A stretch of DNA of 64,000 nt from Anadara kagoshimensis. Lineage: Eukaryota; Mollusca; Bivalvia; Arcoida; Arcidae. Numbering within the stretch: position 1 is the first letter of the stretch; each line of letters starts with the position of its first letter. This document shows, piece after piece, positions 21,625 through 31,828 of this stretch. The notes under the pieces are model-generated. The model searched no databases. It had not been told where the DNA came from and worked only from the letters and a program-made list of their open reading frames with translations. A program made the position numbers and the translations under genes. The stretch spans positions 13,005,898-13,069,897 of the forward strand of contig CM037864.1 of NCBI GenBank assembly GCA_021292105.1. Direction: 5' to 3'.

Positions 21625-21802
21625 ATAACACACGTGGAACGCAATTAGCTAGACAGGATCGGAGACGCTTATCCTTCAAGAGCAACAGACCTCACCTCCC
21701 TGGTGGATTCAATATTCACGTGTTTAACTTAATTTTTCAACGCTTTAACTTTGCTTTTGGATTTTGATTTGGACATGGATTAGTATGTTTGGTTTTTGAT
21801 TT
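21625..21802 (+). mobile_element. RT-tail family, 3' end only
   Basis: ACACGTGGAACGCAATTAGC, CTAGACAGGATCGGAGACGC, CCTCACCTCCCTGGTGGA and GATTTGGACATGGATTAGTA match the 3' untranslated part of the family. No coding part remains. Confidence 0.75.
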
Positions 21803-21840
21803 GCACACGCGTTTGACAAACGTGTTGAAGGTAATTGACA

Positions 21841-21890
21841 CTGTCATGTGCTACTTTTGAATTAAAACATTCAAAAGTAGCACATGACAG
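21841..21890. repeat. Perfect 21-bp stem hairpin
   Basis: CTGTCATGTGCTACTTTTGA plus one A pairs without mismatch with positions 21870-21890, across an 8-nt loop, TTAAAACA. There is no U-rich tract directly after it, and I see no host gene it would terminate. It may be the core of a small palindromic element. Confidence 0.85.
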
Positions 21891-22082
21891 CACTATAAAA
21901 CATTGACTGGTACGCTTTACTTTTCATTAGACATATTTATACAGAAGGATCCACCCAATATAGTAATAGGGCAGTGTTAAGATCCAAGTTAATACATACA
22001 TGTATATATAGAATCAGCGGCGTAGCCAAGATTTGTGAATTTGTAAGCAGGGGGTCTGGGAGGCGGCAGCCCCTCTGACTAA

Positions 22083-23058
22083 CTTCTTACTTAATCCTCT
22101 GTGCCCCTGGAGGGGCATAGGGCCTCGACAATAGCTCTCCATTTGTCCCGGTCATGTGCAGCTCGTTTGGCCTCTCTCCATTACATTCGGATCAACCTCA
22201 GATCGTTTTCTAATGTTCTCCGCCATGTTGTTACTGGGCGCCCTCTCTTCCTCTTTCCCTGTGGATTCCAGTCCAGAGCATGCTTCGTGATGTTTCCCTG
22301 TTCTCGTCTTAGGGTGTGCCCAATCCATCGTCATTTTCTTTTCTTTATTGAATCTGGTAATGGTTTTTGCTGTGTCTTTCTCCATAGGTCCTGGTTTGAT
22401 ATTTTCTCAGGCCATCTGATTTTTAAGAGCTGTCGGAGACATTTGTTAACAAAAACTTGTTCATGTTCGTTCTTTTTTGTTTGTTTCCATGTCTCAGATC
22501 CATAGAGGAGGACAGATTTAACATTTGTTTCAAAAATTCTGATCTTTGTCTTGAGACTGACGTTACTGCTCTTCCAGATTGGTCGTAAAGTAACAAATGC
22601 ATGTCTGGCTTTTCCAATTCTGTTTTTGATGTCCTGGTCTGCCCCTGTTTTATTTACAATACTTCCCAGATAGGTGAAGCTGTCTGTATCTTCAATGATT
22701 TTTCCTTACAACATGAGAGGGGAGTCATTTTGTGCATTGATACGTAGGCACTTTATCTGTGTGGTGTTTATTTCAAGCCCAGTAGATCTAGCAACTGCTT
22801 GAAGTGACTCTGTTTTCTGTTGCATATGTTGGAAAAGATGTGACAGCAAGCTTACATCATCTGCGAAATCAAGGTCTTCTAGTTTTGATGTAAGCGTCCA
22901 TTGGATTCCTCTAGCTGGTGACATGCTAAATTTCATAATCCAGTCTATGACAAGAGAGAAGATCAGAGGTGATAGGAGACATCCTTGTCTGACGCATGTG
23001 GCCACACTAAATGGTGGAGATAGAGAAGAAGAGTTGTGGATAACTTGCAGCTGAGCAG
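22083..23058 (-). mobile_element. Decayed LINE reverse transcriptase fragment inside the hAT-like element
   Basis: The minus-strand block 23005-22706 has TCVRQGCLLSPLIFSLVIDW (RT palm motif B region) and DLDFADDVSLLSH, with the catalytic FADD box intact, then AVARSTGLEINTTQIKCL. Further downstream, in other frames, come WKSSNVSLKTKI-like thumb text and, at 22385-22152, QGKRKRGRP-like and TWRRT-like text, close to the usual LINE ORF end. At least two frame changes are needed, and it starts within the palm, so it is dead. Compared with the LINE at 17931 it keeps its FADD and has different flanking motifs, so it is a separate family. Confidence 0.85.
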
Positions 23059-23159
23059 AATTTGAATGTCAGAGGATGAATTTGGCCCTCTCCCGGCATT
23101 TGATCCCCACATTTAGCTATTGAGCTAGTTATATAAAATATGCACGGAAACAAGGATAT

Positions 23160-23333
23160 CAGATAGCAAAGAATCACACCCAGCTTTGATTTTTTTCTCT
23201 TTTTCTTTTTTTGTCTTTTTTTTCCCTTTTAAACAATTTTTTTATTATTTTTTTTACTTTATTTTTTTTTAGTTTTGTTTTGTGGAAAATGTCTTCAAGA
23301 CACTTCTTTTTTTAGTTTTTTTTCTGTGTTTTT

Positions 23334-23365
<32 letters not shown>
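23160..23365. repeat. T-rich low-complexity tract
   Basis: Long T-runs, including about 33 consecutive T near 23332-23365, with TTTTTC and TTTTTA interruptions. Confidence 0.9.
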
Positions 23366-23619
23366 CTGAGTTTTTCTGAGAACTGTCGTTAAGACGTTAT
23401 GGCACAAAGCTATATACAACAATACAATTTCAAATATAAGACATAGGCCTGAGCAGCGTCAGGTCAATGTAGAAAATACTTTAAAACTGTAACCACCGTC
23501 CGGTTTAATAAGGGAACAGAAGATGGATTTTGCGGTTACCATCTGATGCAAAAGTATTGATGGCTTGGTCAAAATCAAGTTCGATTTCTAGATGCACATG
23601 CATCAATGACAAGCCATTC

Positions 23620-23870
23620 AACCTGTCCTCTACCATTGTTGATCGAAGGTAGGTCTTTACACGTTTCAGGGCACTGAAAAAAATGTGGACAACAAATACA
23701 GCAACGCATTGTTGATGAGTGTAATGCTGCTAATTGCTTTAGCATTATAGCAGACGAAACTACTGATGTTTCAACCACTGAGCATGCAAGTCGCGTTATG
23801 CCTTCGTTATGTAGGTACTTATACCGAAGAACATTGTTTATAAATGTATAAGATTCAACGACTTTTATTG
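23620..23870 (+). pseudogene. hAT-type (DUF4371-like) transposase fragment
   Basis: On the + strand near 23692-23850 the translation reads RIVDECNAANCFSIIADETT followed by DVSTTEHASRVM. The IADETTD motif with the following S-T-E is the hallmark of the DUF4371 and RNase-H-like region of hAT-derived transposases (typical text is SIIADETTDVS-KEQ). About 25 residues on, LRYVGTYTEEHCL continues the domain in a different frame, so there is at least one frameshift. Only about 60-70 residues of a protein of typically 600-800 remain. It fits the host element's ends and 8-bp target duplication. I name the family from memory of the motif. Confidence 0.75.
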
Positions 23871-24314
23871 TGCGATGAATTGCATTGTTGATCATGTACT
23901 GCAGGATAAAAAACAAACGTTTTCTTTTCATTAAAATAAACAAAAGTAAACTTAAATGTTGCTTTGGGAGGGTTATTTAAAAAATCGAACGTGGAACAAT
24001 TTTAAGGGTAACACCACTAAAGATAGCTAGCCTACAATAATATATCTTTGACTCTTGTTGGAGTCTCAAATCGATAATTACCCATAATGGAGCAGTGTTA
24101 CGCCACATAGCGGTGTTGCCGCATAAACGTGTTCCAACAGCCCTTTTTTATTTCACATATTACCGACGTGTTTTATACTTTAGTGTGAAAGTAAGATTAA
24201 AATAATTATTTTAATATTTAGAACAGATTACAATAGATAATCAACAACAAAAAAATGTCAAAATTATTTGTAAGCACGTGCTTACAGTGCTAATAAGCAG
24301 CTACGCTAGTGTAG

Positions 24315-24413
24315 AATAATACATGGTGAAATCCATATCATATGCCCGAGGTTTGATATTGGTCGAGGTCTGATATTGCATATGATATGAATTTCACCAT
24401 GTTTTATTCTGTT
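24315..24413. mobile_element. Palindromic element of about 100 bp next to the hAT-like right end
   Basis: AATACATGGTGAAATCCATA with TCATATGC pairs with GCATATGATATGAATTTCAC followed by CATGTTTTATT. The loop contains two TGATATTG words in a local repeat. It directly abuts the target duplication of the hAT-like element. A further small palindrome, CTGATATCGATATCAG, is at 24676-24691. Confidence 0.82.
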
Positions 24414-24792
24414 TATCATAAACTTAAGTTTTTTTTACCATTTAAAACAAATATATGCATTAAATACAGACATTTATCAAGAATATAACACAAAATTCAA
24501 TTTGGCGGCAATATTAGACTACATGTATTTAGACTAGTTTAAATGCATTCCTCCAAATAATCCCATTCGCACAATATTCCTTCGCGGGCGACCTTTATTT
24601 AGAAGGCGTAAGGATGCCATCGAAGAATTTTCTAAATGATATAGTGGTTAGATCTATTTGTTCTAAGTAGCCGGCCTGATATCGATATCAGACCGGTGAT
24701 ACGGCTTTTTTGACCGGGTGCGTGCGGTCGGTGATATGGATGACGTCATTTTAGCCGTATCTTAGCGTGCAGAAACTACGTATACAAAGTAT
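24414..24792. other. Sequence with small palindromes only
   Basis: It contains CTGATATCGATATCAG near 24676 and GTGATACGG/GTGATATGG words around 24697-24740, possibly related to the neighbouring palindromic elements. No gene was recognised. Confidence 0.45.
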
Positions 24793-25265
24793 ATGATAAT
24801 ATAGGGTTATTGAACTGATATTGTGAAATATTGTCCCGAGATGACTCGACATTTGCACGAGCTTGCGAGTGCCAATGTTGAGTCAACGAGGGACAATATT
24901 TCACAATAACCGTTCAATAACCCTTTTATTATATAGCAAAATAAATTTCGTTTACCTACCACTCGTATTTTATCTAAAAATACCATTTGTTACACTACAT
25001 CAATATCGCACTAGTTCTTGTATACGGATATAAGAACTAGTGCAATACGACAACAACCCAGCCATGACGTCGTCAGCCATGTAACAACAATCGTATGACG
25101 TCATAAACAACAGCATCATGTGACAAAGCGTGCAATATGAAAAATTGATTCGGGAACCTTGGATTTTAACTAAGTTTGCGTGCAAATATCGATATTTATT
25201 GCACGCTAACACCTCGGGATTTATCCTTTAATTTTTATGCGATGCATATATTGCTATATAATAAA
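24793..25265. mobile_element. Compound palindromic element
   Basis: A first hairpin runs 24793-24937. Its arms GGGTTATTGAACTGATATTG and CAATAACCGTTCAATAACCC include the shared AAATATTGTCCCGAG block, with a GC-richer loop (CACGAGCTTGCGAGTG). A second pair, TTATTATATAGCA (24926) and TGCTATATAATAA (25249), brackets the rest. Within that lies a third perfect stem, GCACTAGTTCTTGTATA with TATAAGAACTAGTGC (25008-25045). It is either one MITE with sub-hairpins or three nested ones. Confidence 0.72.
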
Positions 25266-26375
25266 TATATATATATAAATAATGTACGTGATCTGTGATA
25301 AATATTCAAATAAAAGGTCAAGCGGACAGGTAAAAATTGTTTGCCTATATTCTTTGACACTTCATTCGTACCAGACTTTCTTAGTGTTGTTGTAATTTAG
25401 GCGTTAGACCTAATTACGAATTATTACAATGACACAAAATGAAAGGTTTAGTAATTAAAATGAAAATACTATTGATAAAATATAAAGGGAATATATTTTA
25501 GTGAGCATCTCATTTGGAAACCAGCTAACATGTGGAGTTATTTTTGTCTGAGGGATAATTGTTTTGTTTACACTAAAAGGTTATTTTAGCTAAAATATTT
25601 AAATCATTGCATTCCACACGTAATTGGAAAGAAATTGCGGTTTTCTAGGCAAATTATCCAATTTAGAAACAAAAAGAATTATCATCCGTTTCCAGAAGAG
25701 ATTTTGTCAGCATGGGAAATTTACCATATTATTCATTGTCAAATGATGATGAAATATTTTTTTAGAGAAATCGTCACGAAATGTCAACATGCCAAAGTTC
25801 TAAAATGACTCTTAATAGAAATGTGACTAGGAATACAAACTGCGCATTTCCTGCGTGACAAAATGCGTGCTATCTTTATATATATCTCGATACATGAATT
25901 TTCCCCAGGAAAAATTAATTAATATAGAATTTGGATACCAGGTCGTTCCATTTATCATGCTTTTTTTTTTTAAAAAAATAATAAATTTTAAAAAAATAAA
26001 CACTTTAAGGATAAAAAACAGCTTTCAAAATTTAGTGTGTTAAATAATTTGTTTTTCTTATTACACCAAGATGATGCATGACCTTCCAATTCAGAGAGTC
26101 ACGGTGACCAAGTGTTTTATAGAATCAACGCGCGGGTAATCGACTGCTGTGCATAAAGGCTTGTATATGTAGCGATTAAATTTTTTTCTAATATTTGTCA
26201 AAATCTTAATTATGTTTACAGCACAGAAAATGGAGACCGAAGTGAAAAAAAAAATTCTTTTAAATCAATCTATGTGAGTGTGTAATGCCATAATTTTTCA
26301 TGAAAATCAAAATGGCCACGTGTAAATACTCGTTATATTTCATGTTAAAATACCTTTTTTCCATAATAGATTCTA
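25266..26375. other. AT-rich sequence with no recognisable feature
   Basis: A 62-residue + frame at 25855-26043 has an A-rich, low-complexity C-terminal half and no family signature. Nothing else was recognised. Confidence 0.5.
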
Positions 26376-26545
26376 ATCCCTCTCGGTGTAAATCCCAGTA
26401 TAAGAACGATTGTCACTTTGCTTACCGAAGGTCGTTTTTTTCTTTTTTTTTCCCCGAGTACTCCAGTTTTCTCCAATAACCCTGCACTGACTGCATGGAT
26501 AAAGGTAAAAATGTTTGACGGAGGTGTAAAACATCATTAATGTAT
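26376..26545 (+). mobile_element. SINE2 copy lacking most of its head
   Basis: CTCGGTGTAAATCCCAGTAT replaces the B-box region; then come CACTTTGCTTACCGAAGGTC, GTACTCCAGTTTTCTCC and AAATGTTTGACGGAGGTGTA, which ends AAAACATCATTAATG. This is the same order as in the copies at 7036 and 10060. Confidence 0.72.
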
Positions 26546-26704
26546 TCTATCTCTTCTTGCATTTATATCAAAATATGTCTAATAAATAAGTATTTTTTTC
26601 TCGACCAGGAACGCAAATAAAGATGTTAACTAAATAGCTAGCCATCTTACCTCGTTGCTTTTTCTTGAAAATAGGATGTGACTGTTTTTTCGCAAAAAAC
26701 TTAG

Positions 26705-26925
26705 CATGTAAAAATGAAAGTTGCGGGGTCCTTTGGATGACATCTTGAAACCCGATGCTTCCGTGTCAAGACAGGTGTGGCACGTGAAAGGACGTTTTAC
26801 CCTCCATGTGCATTGTCATAAGCGCACTGCAAAGGTAAACAATCTGTCACTTACCCTATAGCAGGTGACGTCTCGATATAAACGATATTCTTGAACGGAA
26901 CATAAAACCCCATTCAACAAATTTG
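26705..26925 (+). mobile_element. SINE1, 3' part
   Basis: AAGTTGCGGGGTCCTTTGGA leads into GGTGTGGCACGTGAAAGGAC, AAGCGCACTGCAAAGGT, CCTATAGCAGGTGACGTCTC and ATATTCTTGAACGGAACATA. The tail of a second copy, CCTATAGCTGGTGACGTCTC, follows at 27016-27060. Confidence 0.78.
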
Positions 26926-27240
26926 TTTTGAAATGTTCAACTAATTGGTGGTTATGGATTCTGTAAAACCCTACAAAGCAACAATCAACACTATAAAGAA
27001 CAAGAAATACTTAACCTATAGCTGGTGACGTCTCGATATAAACGATATATTCTTAAAAATAAAAATAATTTACTATACAGACCCCGCGTGACAGGAAGTT
27101 GTGAAGTCGTAAGTCGGCGCTCACGACTGTAATACAAATGATAAAATTAGCCCTTTTTGCATTTTGTAGCTGAAAAAACATGTACTCTTATTTGACAACA
27201 GCCAATGCAACAAAGGACACGAAATAATACGCATTACTTA

Positions 27241-27935
27241 CATATTATACCAGTTTTAATTTTACAGCACTAGTCGGCCGTTTCGGAATAATAGAATTTT
27301 ACACCGGTGACAGGGTAAGACAGAGATATCTCAAACGAGGATGAATATTTTTCTGTCCAAAACGAGCTAGTTCTGGACAGGAAAATATTCATCCTCGTTT
27401 GAGATATCTCTGTCTTACCCTGTCACTGGTGTAGGATTCTTTTTCTTTTTCTCACACATTTGCAACATAAAACATGATTTGTAAACAAAAAATTGCATCA
27501 AATGTTCAGTTTTCATGTCACCATAAATGTCTGCTGAAAATGACGTAATCAATTTTTGTTGACGTTCGCACGTAAAATGATTATGACGTCATCAATTAAG
27601 CGTGTGTAAGTGATTGTGACGTTGAAAATATTGTTGGTTGACTTCGGAACTTTTCACATGTTATTAAGTCCTCCAAACGATAAATCTAGAGCAGGTATAA
27701 CTACGCGGGAAATTCAGCGTGTAGCCTCCCTAGGGTGAGACAAGGAAATCCCACATGGGTTAAAACGCAGGATTTCCATGTCACAGGTGTGAGAATACAA
27801 TTTCTCATCAGTAGTGCTTGGACCAAAATTATGAAACCAAAACTTTTTTTCAAGATATTGAAAAAAGAACTAAATTAACAAAAAATATTTACCAAATTTA
27901 GCTAAGGAAATACTTTGAAATACTTTAATAAAAGC
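27241..27935 (-). mobile_element. MITE C, split by inserted palindromic sequence
   Basis: The left piece (27251-27289) is AGTTTTAATTTTACAGCACT then AGTCGGCCGTTTCGGAAT. The right piece (27792-27935) is GAATACAATTTCTCATCAGT, AGTGCTTGGACCAAAATTAT, then GAAACCAAAAC. Together they equal, in reverse, the uninterrupted copies at 37930 and 43895. About 500 bp have been inserted at the GGAATA position, including the hairpin at 27301-27433. Confidence 0.78.
27301..27433. mobile_element. Hairpin with 62-bp near-perfect arms
   Basis: The left arm starts ACACCGGTGACAGGGTAAGA and the right arm ends TCTTACCCTGTCACTGGTGT. Between them are CAGAGATATCTCAAACGAGG and ATGAATATTTT in both orientations; I count only two or three mismatches. 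The loop is a few bases around AACGAGCTAG. Such high arm identity suggests a young copy or conversion between the arms. Confidence 0.9.
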
Positions 27936-27989
27936 AAACGGCATATTGTAATATTGTAAACAGACAAGTACCGCTGATTATGAAACTCA

Positions 27990-28330
27990 GTCTCAGGTGG
28001 GACGGGTAATGGAGATGCCGAATGTTGTGGCTAAGTACCATCGGTAAAAGAAGTTCTTTGACATTTTATTAATATTTATTTGTAAATCGCGTTAATTTGT
28101 TGACTTCTTCTATTGTAAAGTACAGACAGTCAATGCTACCAACCTAATACGCCCCCTTACGGAATTTAGGATCCGGTGCTAATTATTTATCAAATGGACT
28201 GCCACGTGCCTCTACCGTCTCTCAATAATTCATCGTTACGAAAGCGCTTTCAGAACATGAAAGAAAAAATATTAAGTAATTAATCTGTCCAGGCAGATTA
28301 GCAATGCTAGTAGGAGGAAACAGCATGTGC
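27990..28330. other. No gene; left edge of the satellite that hosts the next element
   Basis: The last bases, CAGCATGTGCATTTTAG, match the unit start of the satellite that resumes at 30412, so the 2.1-kb element lies inside that array. Nothing else was recognised. Confidence 0.55.
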
Positions 28331-28332
28331 AT

Positions 28333-30408
28333 TTTAGCTCACCTGAGCCAAAAGGCTCATATGAGCTATTGCAATCTATCACCGTCCGTCGTGCGTCGTC
28401 CGTCGTGCGTAAACTTTACATTTTAATCTTCTCCTCCAAAACTACTGGGCCAAAATTGATGAAACTTGGTGACTTTCGTGCCTTGGTAACAGGCTTTCAA
28501 AATTGTGTTCGGGGTTTGACCAGGCCCAACAATATGGCTGCCGTTACTATAAATAGCCAAAAGAAAAAGAATCTTCTTCTCTGAAACCAAAAGGCGTAGG
28601 AAAATTTTGATTAGATTTTTGGATCTAGGATACCTAGGAACATCAAAATTGTGTTTTTCATGAAAATTGGACGAAAAATAGGTTACGCGTTTTTTTTTTT
28701 TTTTTTTTTTGCGTAAAATTACGTAATTTTTAAAATGAGACATTTATTGTTATAACTTCATAACGGCTGAAGATAATTGTATGGAGTTTTCACTGTTGAT
28801 CTTGTCTTGCGAATTTCTTCCAAAAGATGTCAAGGTCAAATGTCAAGGTCATGTCCCATGTTTTGACCTTTGATAAAAAATGCTCCTTTTTTAACATTTC
28901 TGGTGATAATGGTGTAGGATTTTCAGTTGTTTGTAGGTATTGACATGACGATCATTTTGATACATAGATCAAGGGCATGGGTTTAAAGGTCAAGGTCACA
29001 GATGTACAAGTATGCCAAAATATTTAATTATCTGCAAAACTATGAACTTTTTGTATAAGCATGTATATTAGAATATTGTAGGTAATGGCACGATGGTCAT
29101 TTTGATATATGAATAAAGGTCATGGGTTCAAAGGTCAAGGTCACAGATGCAAAACAATACCGAAATGGTTAATTATCTCGAAAACTATAAACTTTTTGTA
29201 TAGACATGTATGTTACAATATTGAAGGAATTGATTTAACGATCATTTTGATATATAGATAATGGTCATGGGTTCAAAGGTCAAGGTCACAGATGCGAAAG
29301 AATACCGAAATGGTAAATTATCTAGAAAACTATTAACTTTTTGTATAGACATGTATATTAGAATATGGTAGGTTTTGATTTAACGATCATTTTGATATAT
29401 AGATTAATGTCATGGGTTCAAAGGTCAAGGTCACAGATGGGAAAGAAAACTGCAATGGTTAATTATCTCATAAACTATAAACTTTTTGTATAGACATATA
29501 TATTAGAATATTGTAGGTTTTGATTTAACGATCATTTTGATATATAGATTGATGTCATGCATTCAAAGGTCAAGGTTACAGATGCGAAAGAATACTGAAA
29601 TGGTTAATTATCTCATAAACTATAAACTTTTTGTATAGACATATATATTAGAATAGTGTAGGTTTTGATTTAACGATCATTTTGATATATAGATTGATGT
29701 CATGCATTCAAAGGTCAAGGTTACAGATGCGAAAGAATACTGAAATGGTTAATTATCTCAAAAACTATAAGCTTTTTGTATAGACATGTATATTACAATA
29801 TTGTAGGAATTGATTTAACAATCAGTTTTATATATAGATTAAGGTCATGGGTTCAAAGGTCAAGGTCACAGATACAAATCAATACCAAAATGGTTAATTA
29901 TCTCGAAAACTATAAACTTTTTGTATAGACATGTATATTAGAATATGGTAGGTTTTGATTTAACGATCATTTTGATATATAGATTAATGTTATGGGTTCA
30001 AAGGTCAAGGTCACAAATGCGAAAGAATACTGAAATGGTTAATTATCTCAAAAACTATAAACTTTTTGTATAGACATGTATATTAGAATATTGTAGGTAA
30101 TGGCCTAACAATCATTTTGATATATAGATGAAGGTCATAGTTTCATACTTTTGTTTTTAATTTTTAGCTGTTTATAAATAATGTGTTGTAGCTAGACTAT
30201 ATATTATACATATTAATATATTATACATATATTATATATAGCAATCTCGGGACAAGGTATGATTAATTTGCAAAAATCCTTGCATTTAATTCTGCCTTAC
30301 TGCTGAAAATTAGGAGTTCTCTTAATAAATGTTATTGACCATTGAACCTCTGCATGAGATATGTACTTAGCCTCAGGTGAGCGTTAAGGCCCATGGGCCT
30401 CTTGTTTA
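28333..30408 (+). mobile_element. Non-autonomous element of about 2.1 kb with palindromic ends and internal tandem array
   Basis: The left end, AGCTCACCTGAGCCAAAAGG, contains the hairpin GAGCCAAAAGGCTC and then GCTCATATGAGC. The right end has CCTCAGGTGAGCGTTAAGG, an inverted echo of the left CTCACCTGAG, then a perfect 14-bp palindrome, AGGCCCATGGGCCT, and finishes CTTGTTT. Between them lie about 600 bp of non-repetitive sequence (including GTGCGTCGTCCGTCGTGCGT) and a long tandem array. The layout (terminal hairpins, internal satellite, no coding sequence) is like the pearl-type and Helitron-like elements known in bivalves. I see no CTRR terminus, so the class is left open. Very similar end sequences are familiar to me from other mollusc genomes. 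Confidence 0.8.
28940..30160 (+). repeat. Tandem array with exact 145-bp period
   Basis: The word CAAGGTCAC (or CAAGGTTAC) begins at 28991, 29136, 29281, 29426, 29571, 29716, 29861 and 30006: seven consecutive steps of exactly 145 bases. A ninth, incomplete unit is near 30110. Each unit also contains ATCATTTTGATATATAGAT, GGTTAATTATCTC and AACTTTTTGTATAGACATGT. Units differ by many substitutions but essentially no length change. Two neighbouring units (from about 29520 and 29666) share extra variants, such as GATGTCATGCATTC, showing local duplication. Confidence 0.95.
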
Positions 30409-30411
30409 CAG

Positions 30412-31235
30412 TTTGTCAAAACAAACGAATAACGTGCTTATTCAATTATCACAGTGTGTCCCATTCAAGCAGGAGGCACACAGAACGTGCACATTAGCGG
30501 ATTGTCAAAACATAAGTAATAACGTGCATTTTAGCGGATTGTCAAAACAAAAATAATAACGTGCTTATTCAATTATCACAATTATCACAAAAAGTAACGC
30601 ATCCTTTTTCAACATGATGCAGTGTCCCATCCTAGTTGGATCCTAGTTGGATCACACATCATGTGCATATTAGCAGATTGTCAAAACAAAAAGAAATAAC
30701 AAGCTTATTCAATTATCACAAGGAGTTACTTGGCCTATTTTTTAAACATATTGCTCATTTTCTTACCATCTTATGCACGTGTATATTAGCGGATTGTTAA
30801 ACCAAAAAAGGAATATTTATTATTTTATTTTCACAAAGACTTATTTGCAACAATTTTTAAATATATTGCTAATTTTCCCACCATTTAATGAAGTTGTAGG
30901 ATATACTCAGCACGCGCATATTAGCAGATTGTCAAATCAAAAAGAAACAACAGGCATATTTAATTAAAGATTTCAATAACTAACTTGCCTTATTTTTCAA
31001 ACCTATTGCTCATTTTCCCACCATTGAGTGTTGTATCCTATTCTTGTAGGATATACTCAGCACGTGCATATTAGCTTAGCGAATTGTCAAACCAAAAAAG
31101 AATAACAGACTTATTTAATTATCACAACTTGCCCTATTTTTTAAACCTTTTGCTCATTTTCCTACCATTTAATGAAGCCTTGCAGGATGAAACACAGTAC
31201 GAGCATTTTAACGTATTGTCAAAACAAAATCAAAC
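30412..31235 (+). repeat. Satellite, unit about 120-155 bp, variable length
   Basis: The word AGATTGTCAAA or GGATTGTCAAA recurs near 30412, 30498, 30537, 30674, 30793, 30929, 31084 and 31215. The complete unit reads CACGTGCATATTAGCGGATT, GTCAAACCAAAAA, a TTATTTAATTATCACA block, CTTGCCTTATTTTT, and TTGCTCATTTTCCCACCATT. The first units are shortened. A diverged piece of the same satellite is at 38165-38625. The 2.1-kb element to the left is inserted in its first unit. Confidence 0.85.
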
Positions 31236-31271
31236 CAAATTACTGAATATACAGTAGGCAGTTTTCTCAAC

Positions 31272-31790
31272 AACAACTAAAACACACACTAAAGTCCATT
31301 TACGATCCTTTAGTCTCTCGGTCTTTCGTAAAATTCTCTAAAACGAAACGTTTTAGTGTAAAAGTAAAATCGTACATTTATTATACAATTCATGCCGTAA
31401 TTAATTTTTAATATTTCTATCCTTCAATTTTTCTCAGTTTTGCCCCATACTCCGTAAATTTTGGTCAATTTTGAGCAACGGCTATTTTGTCTAAGTCCTA
31501 CATTTCGGTCGAAACCATTTCGGACAGGGAAATACTGATCTAATTTGCATAAGAAATACTTATCGACAATATGTTGATACGCAACACTACCAATGATTGA
31601 CAGGGGCGGATATTGTTTTCATAAATTTGTTTATAAAATTACCCAAAATTATTTAAATTTATCCACATATGGTGTTATAGTTCTGCACGTAAGAGTACGT
31701 CATGTACTAAAAATTTTTGTTTACAAGATTTTTGTACGAAATATAGCATTCTTGCCACAATTCACGTGTAAATCATTATTTGAGACAACG

Positions 31791-31828
<38 letters not shown>

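Larger units (their letters stand above)
22015..24309 (+). mobile_element. Decayed hAT-like DNA transposon with target duplication
   Basis: The left end CAGCGGCGTAGCCAAG and the right end GCTACGCTAG form short imperfect inverted repeats sharing GCGTAGC. The flanks are TATAGAAT (22007-22014) and TGTAGAAT (24310-24317), an 8-bp duplication with one mismatch, as expected of hAT elements. Inside, at 23620-23870, is a transposase fragment on the + strand. A minus-strand LINE fragment (22083-23058) and a T-rich tract (23160-23365) fill most of the rest, so the element has been invaded and its own coding sequence mostly lost. The element as seen is about 2.3 kb. Confidence 0.72.

Noticed and set aside
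22101-22505. 134-residue + frame
   Set aside because: Antisense shadow of the LINE fragment at 22083-23058.
23575-23943. 122-residue minus frame
   Set aside because: The + strand of the same segment encodes the IADETTDVS transposase motif, so the minus frame is a shadow.
28423-28743. 106-residue minus frame and 85-residue + frame in the left part of the 2.1-kb element
   Set aside because: Overlapping frames on both strands, one with a poly-Lys run from a T-run; no family motif.
28940-31235. Regularly repeated arrays considered as a CRISPR-like structure
   Set aside because: Units are full-length tandem repeats of 120-155 bp with no alternation of short repeats and unique spacers, in a eukaryotic context.
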